Below are positions 36,311-46,363 of a stretch of 64,000 nt of DNA, piece after piece. The stretch spans positions 1 to 64,000 of the forward strand of contig NZ_JASHIK010000018.1 in the NCBI RefSeq assembly GCF_030733745.1. Direction: 5' to 3'. The position numbers were made by a program, and so were the translations under genes. The stretch comes from Stappia sp. MMSF_3263. Its GTDB lineage: Bacteria; Pseudomonadota; Alphaproteobacteria; Rhizobiales; Stappiaceae. The stretch's first letter is position 1, and every line of letters starts with the position of its first letter. The notes below the pieces were generated by a model, which made no database searches, was not told the DNA's origin, and saw only the letters and a program-made list of their open reading frames with translations.

Positions 36311-36350
36311 GATCAGGATCCTGGGCCATCCAGGCAGTCTGTCAGGAAAG

Positions 36351-36833
36351 TCAGCCGGCGGATCCCGGGTCACCCTTGCGTGCCACCCGCCAGCAGCCGG
36401 CCTGCCGGCCGGCGAGCAGCCAGTAGACGAACCCCGCGACAAACCCCGCTGCCAGCACGACAAGCGTTCCAGCGGGAAGCCCTTGCGCGACATCCGGAGA
36501 ACCGGTCTCTGCAAGGGTCCACGTACCCGCCCCGACAAGGCCGCCGGCAAGGATGTGATAGACCATCCCGCGCAAGGCGAATGTCTCCGAGATTGCGATC
36601 GCCACCAGCGAGGGGATGAACGCGAAGCCGCCGATGATGCTGGCGCCGACAAGCGACCAGCCTACGGTCATGCCAACCGCGACCGGATCGGCCCCCGGCT
36701 CGATCATGCGAAGAAATCCGAAAGCCAGAAAAAAAGCTGCGGAGAGAAAGGCAAGGACAAGCGCAAGCACGACCCGGATCGCCTGACCTAGCAGGCGACC
36801 GCCATCGACCAGCATGTCCGGCCGCTCATCCAT
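36351..36833 (-). CDS. Four-helix membrane protein, hypothetical
   Basis: A 160 aa integral membrane protein with four hydrophobic segments (about 18-40, 52-80, 88-105, 122-140). It has a charged N-terminus and a C-terminal tail. I do not recognise the family. Its start lies inside the rlmN stop region (8-base overlap), so it is translated from the rlmN message and might be coupled to it. A later start at residue 7 would remove the overlap. Confidence 0.65.
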   Translation of the reverse strand: MDERPDMLVDGGRLLGQAIRVVLALVLAFLSAAFFLAFGFLRMIEPGADPVAVGMTVGWSLVGASIIGGFAFIPSLVAIAISETFALRGMVYHILAGGLVGAGTWTLAETGSPDVAQGLPAGTLVVLAAGFVAGFVYWLLAGRQAGCWRVARKGDPGSAG

Positions 36834-38049
36834 GCGCGGGGGCGGCCGTCTCCAGCGCGATACGCTCCCGGGCCCGCATCTTTTCGGACTCAGACTTCAA
36901 CTGACCGCAGGCCGCGAAGATATCGCGGCCGCGCGGCGTGCGGATCGGCGATGCATAGCCGGCGCGGTTGACCACCTCGGCAAAGGCCTCGATCTGCTCC
37001 CAGTCGGAGCACTCGTAAGGCGAACCGGGCCAGGGATTGAACGGGATCAGGTTGATCTTCGCCGGGATGCCCTTCAGCAGCCGCACAAGTTCCCGGGCAT
37101 CGGCCAGGCTGTCGTTGACCCCCTTGAGCATCACGTATTCGAAGGTGATACGCCGGGCATTGTTGAGACCGGGATAGGCGCGGCAGGCATCCAGCAGCGC
37201 CGTGATGTTCCACTTCTTGTTGATCGGCACGAGCTCGTCACGCAAGTCGTCACGCACCGCATGCAGGGAAATCGCCAGCATGCAGGAGATCTCCGCGCCG
37301 GTGCGCTCGATCATGGGCACCACACCGGAGGTCGACAGGGTGATGCGCCGCTTCGACAGCGACAAGCCATCGCCATCCGAAGCGATGAGGAGTGCCTTTT
37401 TTACATTGTCGAAATTATAGAGCGGCTCGCCCATGCCCATCATCACGATGTTCGTGACAAGGCGCCCTTCGCTCGGCACTGCGGCGCCCTCGGGCGTCTC
37501 GCCCTTGGGAAAGTCGCCAAGCCGGTCGCGGGCGACCAGGATCTGGGACAGGATCTCTTCCGCCGTCAGGTTGCGCACAAGGCGCTGCGTGCCCGTATGA
37601 CAAAAGGTGCAAGTCAGCGTGCAGCCGACCTGGGAAGAGACACAAAGGGTGCCCCGTCCTTCCTCGGGAATGTAGACGGTCTCGATCTCCACTGGCCGGC
37701 CGGCGCCGCGCGGCGGGAAGCGGAACAGCCACTTGCGCGTGCCGTCACTGGAAATCTGTTCGGAGACCATTTCCGGGCGGTGGATCGTGAACGCACCTGC
37801 CAGGACTGTTCGCAAGTCCTTGGCGATATTTGTCATTTCCGAGAAATCTGAAGCCCCGCGCACATAGAGCCAGTGCCAGAGCTGGGCAACGCGCATGCGC
37901 TGCTGGCGCTCGGGAACACCGATGCCCGCAAGTGCCTCGGCGAGCTCGGCGCGGTCCATGCCGACCAGGGTCGGCTTGTCCGCCGGCGCGGCGGCGAGGG
38001 GTGTCGCGGGCGCGGTGGTCCCGGTTGCGATGGTCTCGATCTCGCTCAT
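36826..38049 (-). CDS. rlmN: 23S rRNA (adenine-2503-C2)- and tRNA methyltransferase RlmN
   Basis: Radical SAM enzyme, 407 aa, that methylates C2 of A2503 in 23S rRNA and A37 in some tRNAs. The [4Fe-4S] motif is CTLTCTFC (C143, C147, C150). The methyl-carrier cysteine is near C381 in FAACGQL. MGMGEPL and STSGVVPMI are typical SAM-binding regions. An N-terminal extension of about 25 Ala/Pro/Thr-rich residues is longer than in E. coli. A terminator hairpin upstream separates it from ialB. Confidence 0.95.
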   Translation of the reverse strand: MSEIETIATGTTAPATPLAAAPADKPTLVGMDRAELAEALAGIGVPERQQRMRVAQLWHWLYVRGASDFSEMTNIAKDLRTVLAGAFTIHRPEMVSEQISSDGTRKWLFRFPPRGAGRPVEIETVYIPEEGRGTLCVSSQVGCTLTCTFCHTGTQRLVRNLTAEEILSQILVARDRLGDFPKGETPEGAAVPSEGRLVTNIVMMGMGEPLYNFDNVKKALLIASDGDGLSLSKRRITLSTSGVVPMIERTGAEISCMLAISLHAVRDDLRDELVPINKKWNITALLDACRAYPGLNNARRITFEYVMLKGVNDSLADARELVRLLKGIPAKINLIPFNPWPGSPYECSDWEQIEAFAEVVNRAGYASPIRTPRGRDIFAACGQLKSESEKMRARERIALETAAPAHG

Positions 38050-38138
38050 GTCTCAATCCAGGAAACGGGACGCTGTCCAGTCGGTCCGCTTGTCGGGATC
38101 CGGCAGGACCGTCTGCAGGACATGTCCCTGCACCAATG

Positions 38139-38173
38139 CCAAAAGGCGGGGCCGATCGGCCGCCGCCTTTTGG
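38139..38173. terminator. Intrinsic terminator between ialB and rlmN
   Basis: An 11-bp perfect stem CCAAAAGGCGG / CCGCCTTTTGG with a GC-rich 13-base loop. The A4/T4 pairs inside the stem can supply a U-tract, as in many bidirectional terminators. It lies 129 bases downstream of the ialB stop and 90 bases before the rlmN start. Confidence 0.7.
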
Positions 38174-38301
38174 GTTTGTCGATCTTATACATCAAGCCGG
38201 CGGTCTTGTGACCCCCAAAGCCCATGCATCCCGGGAAGGGGAGCTCCGCCTCCAGGTGGAAACGAGACCAGACCGTTCCGGCGCTCGCGCACCGGACCGG
38301 A

Positions 38302-38808
38302 TTACTGGCAGGCCTTGTCGGCCGCCGCGATCGCGGCCGTCACACCGGACAGCGAGTAGTCATAAGTGGTTTGCGTTCCCCTTGCGGAGACACCGGTCAC
38401 CACCATGCCCCGGCCGGCCCTCATGGCCGCCACAAGCTGGCGCTCCTCGGTCGGATTGGCCATCCAGGCACCGTCGTTCTTGGTGAACATGGTGAATTTC
38501 TGGCCGTCGACATCGACGGAAACGGACGACTGTTCCTTGAACGCATAGCCAACGATGACGCTGGGCTCATTGTTCACATTCTCGCCGGGCCGGTTGGAGA
38601 TGAAGAAGTAGACATCTCCGTGATTGCGATCGCTCGGCGCGAGTTTCGTGGGTTTTGAAAGGGCATAACAGACCTTTCCCTTGGAACCTCCATAGGAATA
38701 GGTCGCCCAATCATTGTGTTGACCGACAAGCGTCGGTGTCTGGGCGTGAGCCGACACGCCCGTGAGGACGAGTGCCAGAAGAGCCGGGATAAGCGTTCTT
38801 GCTTGCAT
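38302..38808 (-). CDS. ialB: Invasion-associated locus B (IalB) family protein
   Basis: A secreted 168 aa protein of the IalB family, named from Bartonella. A signal peptide ends near VSAHAQ (about residue 23). The mature part has the family pattern: WATYSYGGSKGKVCYALS with one cysteine, DVYFFISNRP, VIVGYAF, and a C-terminal segment ending KACQ with the second cysteine, likely a disulfide. The family is widespread in non-pathogenic alphaproteobacteria, so the name does not imply virulence. AGGAG precedes the ATG at 38808, with an alternative at 38811. It is divergent from the ECF sigma gene. Confidence 0.85.
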   Translation of the reverse strand: MQARTLIPALLALVLTGVSAHAQTPTLVGQHNDWATYSYGGSKGKVCYALSKPTKLAPSDRNHGDVYFFISNRPGENVNNEPSVIVGYAFKEQSSVSVDVDGQKFTMFTKNDGAWMANPTEERQLVAAMRAGRGMVVTGVSARGTQTTYDYSLSGVTAAIAAADKACQ

Positions 38809-39230
38809 CATCTCCTAAACCACTACTGCTAACCATTCGGATTTGGGTCGAATTTGCCGGGCGTTGGTCACCTTGCCTTAAGGTTATCGCCCAGCAAGTT
38901 ACGAAAGGGTTGATTTCCGCAAAAGCATGCGCCTGCACGGTGGAAACCCTTGTGATCACCTGATCCGGCACGCTGGCGGTACAAATCGGGCGAGAGTGTG
39001 ACGGGCATCGGCCATGCCGTTCAGCGGGCCGGGCATGGCCCGGCGCAAGCAGCCGGACCGGACGATGCCAAGGCTGGACGTCCCCTGTCGACGCCGCGCC
39101 CTGCATCCGGTATTCCGACGGGACACACGGTGAATCGACCCAACAACATGCTGGTCTGATTTACAGTTTCGGGCGACATTCAGGACCGGGCACAATCCGC
39201 GCCCAGCCGCAGGACAACGATCGAGGCCAA
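38809..39230. other. Divergent control region of ialB and the ECF sigma gene
   Basis: This gap of more than 400 bases has no gene. It holds a hairpin-like element at 38859-38892 (GGGCG, ACCTT, AAGGT, CGCCC, with a CCTTAAGG palindrome in its core), just upstream of ialB. A TGATCC word at 38961-38966 resembles the -35 element of RpoE/ChrR-type ECF factors, but I see no matching -10 at the right distance. Confidence 0.45.
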
Positions 39231-39803
39231 TTGAGCGTGTCGTCGAAGGACCGTTTCTCCCCGTTGATCGCCAGGGTCGCCGAAGCCGGCGACCGGATGG
39301 CGTTCGCCGAGCTGTTCGATCATTTTGCCCCGCGCCTGAAGGCCTATCTGGTCCGGCTTGGATCGGAACCCTCCTTGGCGGAGGAACTGACGCAGGAAGT
39401 GATGATCACCCTGTGGCGCAAGGCCCATCTGTTCGATCCGCAGCGTGCCACCGCCTCGACCTGGCTCTTTCGCATCGCCCGCAACCGCCGCATCGACGCC
39501 CTGCGACGCGACCGCTCCGGGCTGATCGACCAGGAGGACCCAAGCCTTCGCCCCGCCGCGCCCGAGGACCAGGATGACGAACTTGATGCGCGATTGCGCG
39601 AGGATCGCGTCCGCAAGGCGATGGCGAGCCTGCCCGAGGAACAGGCGGACCTGATCCGCCGCGCCTTCTTCGCCGGTCTGTCGCACAGCCAGATCGCGGA
39701 GGAAACAGGTCTGCCGCTCGGCACCGTCAAGTCGCGCATCCGCCTTGCCTTTGCCAGGCTGAGACGCGTCCTGGAAGCGGACGAATCAATCGATATCGAC
39801 TGA
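39231..39803 (+). CDS. ECF-type RNA polymerase sigma factor (RpoE/ECF11-like)
   Basis: A 190 aa extracytoplasmic-function sigma factor. Region 2 spans about 20-90, with AFAELFDHFAPRLKAYL and STWLFRIARNRRIDALRR. Region 4 spans about 130-180, with LPEEQADLIRRAFF and the helix-turn-helix HSQIAEETGLPLGTVKSRIR. The FDHFAPR and ELTQEVMITLWRKA segments recall Rhodobacter RpoE, which answers singlet oxygen. A TTG at 39231 or a GTG at 39237 may be the start; GAGG lies at 39223-39226. No anti-sigma gene follows: the next gene is the convergent parB. Confidence 0.87.
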   Translation: MSVSSKDRFSPLIARVAEAGDRMAFAELFDHFAPRLKAYLVRLGSEPSLAEELTQEVMITLWRKAHLFDPQRATASTWLFRIARNRRIDALRRDRSGLIDQEDPSLRPAAPEDQDDELDARLREDRVRKAMASLPEEQADLIRRAFFAGLSHSQIAEETGLPLGTVKSRIRLAFARLRRVLEADESIDID

Positions 39804-39961
39804 TCGCCCTGGTCTGAAAATCGTCTCGCCCGGGGCGGGCCTTGAGCGAACTTCGGACCCGCCACACCGGCGCGAATTGTCGCAGTCGGGTTGCAGCCGC
39901 CGGGCAGCCGGATCGAACCGGACCCGAATCCATCTCGCAGGTCAAACGCACCTTTAGCGGA

Positions 39962-40858
39962 TCAGCCGGGAACCCCCAGCAAGCGGCAGATCTCTTCGAG
40001 CTGCTCCAGCGAGGCATACTTGATCTTCAGCTCGCCCGCGCCCTTTTCCTGCTTGTGGGCGATGGCGATCCTCAGGCCGAGCGTGTCGGTCAGCCGCTTC
40101 TCGAGCGCCTTGGTATCGGCGTCCTTTGCCTGCTTCTCGGCCTTGCTCGGAAGCTTTCGCGTCAACGCCTCCGGATCCTGGGCAAGGCGCTCCGCCTCGC
40201 GCACATTGAGGCCCTTCTCGACGATCAGCTCGGCAAGCGCGGCCGGGTCCTCGGCCGTGATCAGGGCGCGGGCGTGGCCGGCGGTCAGCAGCCCTTCCGC
40301 GAGATAATCCTTCACCGAATTCGGCAGCTTCAGGAGACGCAGCGTGTTGGCGACATGGCTGCGGCTCTTGCCGATCACCTTGGCCAGTTCGCTCTGGCTG
40401 TACGAGAACTCCTGGACAAGCTGATCGTAGCCAAGCCCCTCCTCGATCGGATTGAGATCGGCACGCTGAACATTCTCGATGATCGCGAGTTCCAGCGCCT
40501 CCTGATCGGTGACATCGCGCACCACCACGGGAACCATGTGCAGGCCCGCACGCTGCGCGGCCCGCCAGCGGCGTTCTCCGGCGATGATCTCATAGGCGTT
40601 GTCGCGGTCGGCCACCGGCCGAACCAGCAGCGGTTGCACGATCCCCTTCTCGCGAACGGAATTGGTGAGATCGTCGAGATCGGCCTCAGTGAAGCTCTTG
40701 CGCGGATTGCGCGGGTTCGCCGTCAGGAACTCGATCGGCACCCGCCGCGTGTCGCGCGGCGGCCGCGGATCCGCGGGCGGCTCGGTGCCGACCTCGCCGA
40801 TTAGCGCCGCAAGGCCACGTCCAAGCCGCTTCTTCTTTCCGCCGTCGTCTTCCGCCAT
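39962..40858 (-). CDS. parB: Chromosome partitioning protein ParB
   Basis: A 298 aa CTP-dependent clamp that loads at parS and spreads. The N-terminal basic segment RLGRGLAALIG is the ParA-contact region. The CTP-binding motifs are GERRWR (94-99) and ENVQR (128-132). A helix-turn-helix follows (about 153-175, with SELAKVIGKSRSHVAN). The C-terminal dimer domain ends LEEICRLLGV. It follows parA in the mnmG-rsmG-parA-parB operon, and five parS-like sites lie 1.5-8.3 kb away. Confidence 0.95.
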   Translation of the reverse strand: MAEDDGGKKKRLGRGLAALIGEVGTEPPADPRPPRDTRRVPIEFLTANPRNPRKSFTEADLDDLTNSVREKGIVQPLLVRPVADRDNAYEIIAGERRWRAAQRAGLHMVPVVVRDVTDQEALELAIIENVQRADLNPIEEGLGYDQLVQEFSYSQSELAKVIGKSRSHVANTLRLLKLPNSVKDYLAEGLLTAGHARALITAEDPAALAELIVEKGLNVREAERLAQDPEALTRKLPSKAEKQAKDADTKALEKRLTDTLGLRIAIAHKQEKGAGELKIKYASLEQLEEICRLLGVPG

Positions 40859-40978
40859 GTTTCACTCTACCCGTTGTCGCATCCCGCCGCGCGGGGCGGC
40901 CTCGCCGCCCCTCGATCCGCGCGGTCAACCCGTATGCGCAAATCGTTGCGCCGCCGAATCCCTCGCCAGAGAGAAAAC

Positions 40979-41806
40979 CTACGCGGCGACCCCGCGCAGC
41001 GAGCGCTCCCTCTGGATGATCTCCGAAGCCAGACGGAGATAAGCCTGACTACCGGAACACTTCAGATCGTAGAGCAGCGCCGGCTTGCCGTAGGACGGGG
41101 CTTCCGACACCCGCACGTTGCGCGGAATGATCGTATCGTAGACCGCATCGCCCATCGTTTCGCGCACATCCGCAACAACCTGTGCCGAGAGATTGTTTCG
41201 GCTGTCATACATGGTCAGAACGATGCCATGGATCGACAGTTCGGGATTAAGCGCCGCCTTCACCTGCTCAACCGTGCTGAGCAACTGGCTCAGGCCCTCG
41301 AGCGCGAAGAACTCGCATTGCAGCGGCACGAGAATCGAGTGGGACGCCGAAAGTGCATTGATGGTCAAAAGGTTGAGCGATGGCGGGCAGTCGATCAGCA
41401 CATAGCTGAAGTCCGGCATTCCCGAATGCCGGCCTTCTTCCGCCAGCTCGGAGATCGCCTTGCGCAACCGGTGCGCCCGGTCCTGACGGCTCGCGATCTC
41501 CAGTTCGACACCCAGCAGATCCATCGTCGACGGCGCAACCCACAAGCGCGGCACCGCCGTGTCCTGGATCGTTTCGGCGAGCGAACAATCTCCGGTCAGG
41601 ACATCGTAGGTGGAAATGTCGCGGTTGCGCCGATCGATGCCGAGGCCCGTCGAGGCATTGCCCTGCGGGTCGAGATCGACGACCAGAACCCGCTCGCCGA
41701 TGGCGGCCAGTGCCGTTCCAAGATTGATGGCGGTCGTCGTCTTGCCGACGCCGCCCTTCTGGTTTGCCAGCGCCAGGACGCGGGGAGTTTGAGGCAGCAT
41801 GCTCAT
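40979..41806 (-). CDS. parA: Chromosome partitioning ATPase ParA
   Basis: A 275 aa deviant Walker A ATPase: KGGVGKTTT begins at K17, with the signature lysine K17 and catalytic K22. DLDPQGNAST follows as the A-prime motif, and DCPPSLNLLTINAL is the Walker B region. It binds DNA nonspecifically and pulls ParB-parS complexes. Two ATGs near the start (41806, 41800) are possible. It lies 6 bases after the rsmG stop. Confidence 0.95.
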   Translation of the reverse strand: MSMLPQTPRVLALANQKGGVGKTTTAINLGTALAAIGERVLVVDLDPQGNASTGLGIDRRNRDISTYDVLTGDCSLAETIQDTAVPRLWVAPSTMDLLGVELEIASRQDRAHRLRKAISELAEEGRHSGMPDFSYVLIDCPPSLNLLTINALSASHSILVPLQCEFFALEGLSQLLSTVEQVKAALNPELSIHGIVLTMYDSRNNLSAQVVADVRETMGDAVYDTIIPRNVRVSEAPSYGKPALLYDLKCSGSQAYLRLASEIIQRERSLRGVAA

Positions 41807-41812
41807 CCGGAT

Positions 41813-42490
41813 CTAACCTTTCCCTGTCGCGCCGCGGGGCCGGATATGCCTGAGCGTCAGGAGCCGGCTGTCGGGATCGATGAGGCTTTCTGTTTGTACC
41901 AGATCGAAGTCCCAAGCGTGAGACGCTTGCGTCACCTCGTCGCGGAAATTTTTTCCTTTGTGGAAAATCGCCGGTGCTCCGGCGGCAGAGAACGGTTCGA
42001 CATAGGCGCAAAGCTGCGACAGATCGGCAAGCGCCCGGGCCGAAACGGCTTGCACCTGGTCGCTCAGACCGGCCGAGACATCCTCGATCCGCTCGGCATG
42101 CACCTCCGCCGGACAGCCTGTCTCCCGGATGACAGCGCGCAGGAACGCCACCTTCCGCTGATTGCTCTCCACCAGATGGACACGGGCACCGGGCTCACCT
42201 CGCCCCGACAGGACAATCGCGGTGACAAGACCGGGAAACCCGGCGCCGCTGCCCAGATCCGCCCAAACACGGGCTTCCGGTGCCAGATGCAGGATCTGCA
42301 GGCTGTCGGCAACATGCCGGCGCCAGACTTCTCCCAGAGTCGATGGGGCGACGAGGTTCTGTGCCTTCTGCCAGCGCAGCAGCAAATTCACATAGATGCT
42401 CAGGCGTTCGACTGTTTCACGTGAAACCGGGCAGATTTCGTGAAGCAGGTCCGGTCCGTCAAAGACCGTGGCCCCGGCTGGACGGCTCAT
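41813..42490 (-). CDS. rsmG: 16S rRNA (guanine527-N7)-methyltransferase RsmG
   Basis: Methylates N7 of G527 in 16S rRNA with SAM. The 225 aa protein has [10 protein letters not shown] (SAM motif I, about 79-88), [15 protein letters not shown], and SARALADL, all family-typical. Its start overlaps the mnmG stop by 4 bases. A full parS site lies inside the first part of the gene and encodes the VSRET segment (about residues 22-26), so the protein and the parS sequence constrain each other. Confidence 0.95.
   Translation of the reverse strand: MSRPAGATVFDGPDLLHEICPVSRETVERLSIYVNLLLRWQKAQNLVAPSTLGEVWRRHVADSLQILHLAPEARVWADLGSGAGFPGLVTAIVLSGRGEPGARVHLVESNQRKVAFLRAVIRETGCPAEVHAERIEDVSAGLSDQVQAVSARALADLSQLCAYVEPFSAAGAPAIFHKGKNFRDEVTQASHAWDFDLVQTESLIDPDSRLLTLRHIRPRGATGKG
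42413..42428. other. parS site 1 (inside rsmG)
   Basis: TGTTTCACGTGAAACC matches the bacterial parS consensus TGTTTCACGTGAAACA in 15 of 16 positions. It is 1.6 kb from parB's start. Confidence 0.9.
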
Positions 42491-44418
42491 GCGACGGCCT
42501 CGCCGGAAATCCCGCCGCCACGGCGTGTTTCGCCCTCACCCGCGCGGGCAGATCCCTTGCGGACATGAGACAGCAGAAGCGTCAGCGCCGCCGGTGTCAC
42601 GCCCTCGACGCGAGCCGCCTGGCCGAGCGTCTCCGGCCGAGCCTCCTCGAGCTTCTGCCGCGCCTCGTTGGACAGGCCCTTGACCTGCGCATAGTCGAGA
42701 CCGAATGGCAGCGCCAGCGCCTCGTCCCGTCGGAGCGCCTCGATATCGGAAACCTGCCGCTTCAGATAGACGGCATACAACGCGTCGATCGCCACCTGCC
42801 CGGCGACCTTCGGGTCGAGCTGGCCGATCTCTGCCGGCCAGACGGTCTCCAGCCTGGCGAGATCGATATCGGGATAGGAAAGAAGGTCATAGGCCGAACG
42901 GCGAACCCCGTCCTGGTTGATCGGAAGGCCGGCCCGGCGGCCCTCCTCCGGTGTCAGCGAAAGCGCCTTCAGCACACAGGTCGTCTTCTCGATTTCCGCG
43001 CACTTGCGGGTAAACGCGGCCTGCCGCTCGGACGACACGCAGCCAAGCGCGATACCGTGCGGCGTCAACCGCTGATCGGCATTGTCTGCGCGCAAGGACA
43101 GACGGTATTCGGCGCGCGAGGTGAACATCCGGTACGGCTCGCTGATGCCGCAAGTCACGAGGTCATCGATCATCACTCCGAGATAGCCGGAGTCGCGACC
43201 GAAGACGACCGCTTCTTTGCCACCCGCCTGCAGCGCCGCATTCAGCCCCGCAACAAGGCCTTGCGCCGCGGCTTCCTCGTATCCCGTGGTCCCGTTGATC
43301 TGGCCCGCGAGATAGAGCCCGCCCACCCGGCGCGTCTCCAGCGTACGTTCGAGTTCGCGAGGATCGATATGGTCGTACTCGATTGCGTAACCCGGTCGCA
43401 GAACATCAACTTCCTCCAACCCGGGAATGCTTCTGAGGAAAGCCAGTTGCACGTCTTCCGGCAGGGATGTGGAGATGCCGTTGGGATAGACCGTCGGATC
43501 GTCCAGCCCTTCCGGCTCCAGGAACACCTGATGGCTGTCGCGATCGCCAAACCGGACGACCTTGTCCTCGATGGACGGGCAATAGCGCGGGCCTCGGCCA
43601 ACGATCCCGCCGGAATACATGGCGGAGCGATGCAGGTTCTCCCGGATGATGGCATGCGTCTCGAGCGTTGTGCGCGTGATGTGGCAGGAGACCTGCGGTG
43701 TGGTGATCGCGCCGGTCAGCGTTGAAAATGGTTCCGGATCCGAATCGCCGACCTGCTCCTCCAGCCGTGCCCAGTGAACCGTCCGGCCATCCAGACGTGC
43801 CGGCGTACCCGTCTTCAGGCGGCCAAGGTCGAACCCGTGGGCAAGCAGCGAAGCCGACAGCCGCTCCGCCGGGGCTTCATCGGCACGGCCGGCGGGTATC
43901 TTCCGGTCGCCGATATGAATGACGCCGCGCAGGAAGGTGCCCGTGGTAAGCACGACCGATCGGCAGGCAATCTCCCGTCCATCAGCCAGCACGATGCCGG
44001 TGATGCGCTTGTCCACCACACGAAGCTCAGCCGCCTCGCCTTCCACCACCGTCAGGTTCGCCGTCTCCCGGATCGCGTCCTGCATCGCCTCCCTGTAGAG
44101 ACGTCGGTCCGCCTGGGCGCGCGGCCCGCGAACGGCCGGCCCCTTGCGCCGGTTCAGGAGGCGAAACTGAATGCCCGCACAGTCCGCAACGCGGCCCATC
44201 AATCCGTCGAGTGCGTCGACCTCGCGGACGAGATGTCCCTTGCCCAGGCCCCCGATGGCGGGGTTGCAGGACATGACCCCGATCGTGTCGAAGCGATGTG
44301 TCACAAGCGCTGTGCGTGCACCAAGCCGTGCGGAGGCCGCGGCGGCCTCGCACCCCGCATGGCCGCCACCGATCACCACCACGTCGTACCCGCTCACGCC
44401 CGAGATCCCGTCAGACAT
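42487..44418 (-). CDS. mnmG: tRNA uridine-5-carboxymethylaminomethyl modification enzyme MnmG
   Basis: FAD-dependent enzyme, 643 aa, that with MnmE modifies wobble uridine 34 of several tRNAs. [10 protein letters not shown] (about 16-25) is the FAD-binding motif, and [21 protein letters not shown] is family-diagnostic, as is the [15 protein letters not shown] segment. The C-terminal helical domain binds MnmE/tRNA. I chose the ATG at 44418; an in-frame ATG at 44442 is possible. Its stop overlaps rsmG (ATGA). Confidence 0.95.
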   Translation of the reverse strand: MSDGISGVSGYDVVVIGGGHAGCEAAAASARLGARTALVTHRFDTIGVMSCNPAIGGLGKGHLVREVDALDGLMGRVADCAGIQFRLLNRRKGPAVRGPRAQADRRLYREAMQDAIRETANLTVVEGEAAELRVVDKRITGIVLADGREIACRSVVLTTGTFLRGVIHIGDRKIPAGRADEAPAERLSASLLAHGFDLGRLKTGTPARLDGRTVHWARLEEQVGDSDPEPFSTLTGAITTPQVSCHITRTTLETHAIIRENLHRSAMYSGGIVGRGPRYCPSIEDKVVRFGDRDSHQVFLEPEGLDDPTVYPNGISTSLPEDVQLAFLRSIPGLEEVDVLRPGYAIEYDHIDPRELERTLETRRVGGLYLAGQINGTTGYEEAAAQGLVAGLNAALQAGGKEAVVFGRDSGYLGVMIDDLVTCGISEPYRMFTSRAEYRLSLRADNADQRLTPHGIALGCVSSERQAAFTRKCAEIEKTTCVLKALSLTPEEGRRAGLPINQDGVRRSAYDLLSYPDIDLARLETVWPAEIGQLDPKVAGQVAIDALYAVYLKRQVSDIEALRRDEALALPFGLDYAQVKGLSNEARQKLEEARPETLGQAARVEGVTPAALTLLLSHVRKGSARAGEGETRRGGGISGEAVA

Positions 44419-44593
44419 TGCCACCGTCACTTCTCTTGCCATCTGGCCCGTATCTTCAAGATGCCCAAAACCCGCCCGAGCTGTGCGGAGACCCGAACAG
44501 GTCCCCCTTGGCCAGGCCGCCACCTCGGCAGGATAACTGGCCCGCCTCGGCCAAGGAGGGATTGGGCCGGCACCTATCGATCAACTGGGCTCT

Positions 44594-44602
44594 TGTGGAT
44601 AA
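44594..44602 (-). promoter_or_regulatory. DnaA box (perfect consensus)
   Basis: TGTGGATAA on the plus strand is TTATCCACA on the minus strand, an exact match to the DnaA consensus. I found no second perfect box in this gap, so alone it is weak evidence for an origin here. It may control mnmG or titrate DnaA. Confidence 0.6.
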
Positions 44603-44826
44603 ATCCAGATCCGGTGATAGCGAAATGGCGCCGCCCGGTCAAAGCGCTTCGCGCGTGTCAAGCGGCCGTTCGCCTCAACGGCCCACCCCCTTCCCGCTAC
44701 CAAGATAGAAAACGCGCCCCGCGAGAACCTTCATGTTGAGGGCGATGACAGAGCGACAGGGCATCGCTTCGGCGATTGTTACGGATGAGTCTTCATTTCG
44801 GTTTTGAATCGACCTCGGAATTCCGG

Positions 44827-44842
44827 TGTTTCACGTGAAACG
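44827..44842. other. parS site 2 (downstream of mnmE)
   Basis: TGTTTCACGTGAAACG matches the parS consensus in 15 of 16 positions, including the full 14-base palindrome. It lies directly behind the mnmE stop. Confidence 0.9.
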
Positions 44843-44847
44843 CTCGT

Positions 44848-46209
44848 TTACTTTCCGATACAAAATTCGCCGAAAATCACGTCCAGAAGATCTTCGACCC
44901 CGATACGTCCGGCGATGTGGCCCAGTTCATCCGCCGCGCGTCGCAGCTCCTCGGCCCGCAGTTCTAGCGGCAGGGACGATGCGGCAAGCGACGCCTCCAC
45001 CGCTTCCAGGGCTCGGACCAGATGCCACCGATGCCGTTCACGCGTGGCAACCGGGTCGTCGAAGCCTCCAACCAATGCCCGGGCGAACTCCGTCAGCTGC
45101 GCGAGCAGGATGTCCATGCCATCGCCGGTTTTGGCCGAAACGCCGAAGACAGGCATCCCCGTTTGCGACACCGGCAGGGTTGCGCGCTTCGACCCCACCA
45201 GATCCGACTTCGTCAGAACCCTCCAAATGGGCGCAGATGGTTGCGGAAGCGAATCGAAGAACCCCGTGTCAGGATCCTCAGGATCGGAAAGCCAGAGGAC
45301 GAGGTCGGCCGCGCCTGCCCGCTCCAAGGCCCTCCGGATACCCTCGCGCTCGACAATGCCGGTTGTCTCGCGCAGCCCCGCCGTATCGACAAGGGTCAAA
45401 GGCAAGCCCTGCAGGTCGAGATGCACCTCGATCACGTCCCGGGTGGTTCCCGCCTCTTCCGTCACGATCGCCACATCGCGCCGGGCGATGGCATTCAGCA
45501 GGCTCGACTTGCCCGCATTGGGTCGACCCAGAAGGACCACCTGCAGGCCGGCGCGAAGTCTCTCCGCCGCATGGGAGCGCTCAAGATGCGCCCTGATGTC
45601 GAGACGCAGCCTCTCCGCGTCTTCCCATACAATCGCGGAATTCTCGTCCGGCACGTCTTCCTCGTCGGCAAAGTCGAGCTCCGCCTCGATCATCGCGCGG
45701 ATATGCAACAGGCGGCCGCGCCAGCCATCGTAGAGCGCTGTCAACGCACCGCCCGCCTGCGAGACGGCAAGACGGCGTTGCGCCTCCGTTTCCGCCGCAA
45801 TCAGGTCGGCAAGGCCTTCCACCTCGAGAAGGTCGAGGCGCCCGTTGTCGAACGCCCTCCGCGTGAACTCCCCTGCAAGGGCCGGCCGGCACCCAGTCAG
45901 ATCCGCCAACACGGCGAGGACGGCGGCAACGACAGCACGGCCGCCATGACAGTGGAGCTCGGCCACATCTTCGCCGGTGAAGCTGGCAGGGCCCGGAAAC
46001 CACAGCACCAGGGCGCGATCGAGGAGGCTCCCGTCTTCGGGCCTGCGCAAATGGCGAAGCACAGCCTGCCTTGGTGCAGGGAGACTGCCGGTCATCGTTT
46101 CGAGCACGAATCGGCTGGCTGGCCCGGACAGGCGGACAACCGCCACCCCTGCCGGAGGAGCACCACTGGAAGCCGCAAAGATCGTGTCCACGAAAACCTC
46201 GCTCCGCAT
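44848..46209 (-). CDS. mnmE: tRNA modification GTPase MnmE
   Basis: Partner of MnmG, 453 aa. The N-terminal tetrahydrofolate-binding domain includes the ALVLWFPGPASFTGEDVAE region. The central helical domain is interrupted by a G domain with GRPNAGKSS (218-226), DTAGLR (265-270) and TKSD. The protein ends with the catalytic CIGK motif (C450 or C451). The ATG at 46209 gives the family-typical MRSEVFVDTIFA N-terminus; the open frame runs to 46392 without need. It is divergent from the thioredoxin-domain gene. Confidence 0.95.
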   Translation of the reverse strand: MRSEVFVDTIFAASSGAPPAGVAVVRLSGPASRFVLETMTGSLPAPRQAVLRHLRRPEDGSLLDRALVLWFPGPASFTGEDVAELHCHGGRAVVAAVLAVLADLTGCRPALAGEFTRRAFDNGRLDLLEVEGLADLIAAETEAQRRLAVSQAGGALTALYDGWRGRLLHIRAMIEAELDFADEEDVPDENSAIVWEDAERLRLDIRAHLERSHAAERLRAGLQVVLLGRPNAGKSSLLNAIARRDVAIVTEEAGTTRDVIEVHLDLQGLPLTLVDTAGLRETTGIVEREGIRRALERAGAADLVLWLSDPEDPDTGFFDSLPQPSAPIWRVLTKSDLVGSKRATLPVSQTGMPVFGVSAKTGDGMDILLAQLTEFARALVGGFDDPVATRERHRWHLVRALEAVEASLAASSLPLELRAEELRRAADELGHIAGRIGVEDLLDVIFGEFCIGK

Positions 46210-46363
46210 TGGGGGCCGGACGGCAGACGCGTAAGCCGCCTGCCCTTGGCGTGGCCTCGCACCTGCCTTACCTTCGAAGGCAGATACCCGCGCACCACAG
46301 CAACGGTCCCGGTCCCTGGCCACAGGCGCGACCGCCACCGACCCCTCATACCCGGACGGGCCC

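Larger units (their letters stand above)
44419..44847. other. mnmG-mnmE gap with a DnaA box, hairpin and parS
   Basis: A 429-base gap between two minus-strand genes that are often adjacent. It has a perfect DnaA box at 44594-44602 and a 7-bp inverted repeat GGCCGTT / AACGGCC (44664-44683). A parS lies at 44827-44842, five bases before the mnmE stop codon. No ORF is convincing. It should carry the mnmG promoter. Confidence 0.6.

Noticed and set aside
38302-38808. Virulence factor because of the IalB name
   Set aside because: The family is common in harmless alphaproteobacteria and no invasion gene partner is present.
38961-38985. RpoE-type promoter before the ECF gene
   Set aside because: The TGATCC word is there, but no -10 lies at the required spacing.
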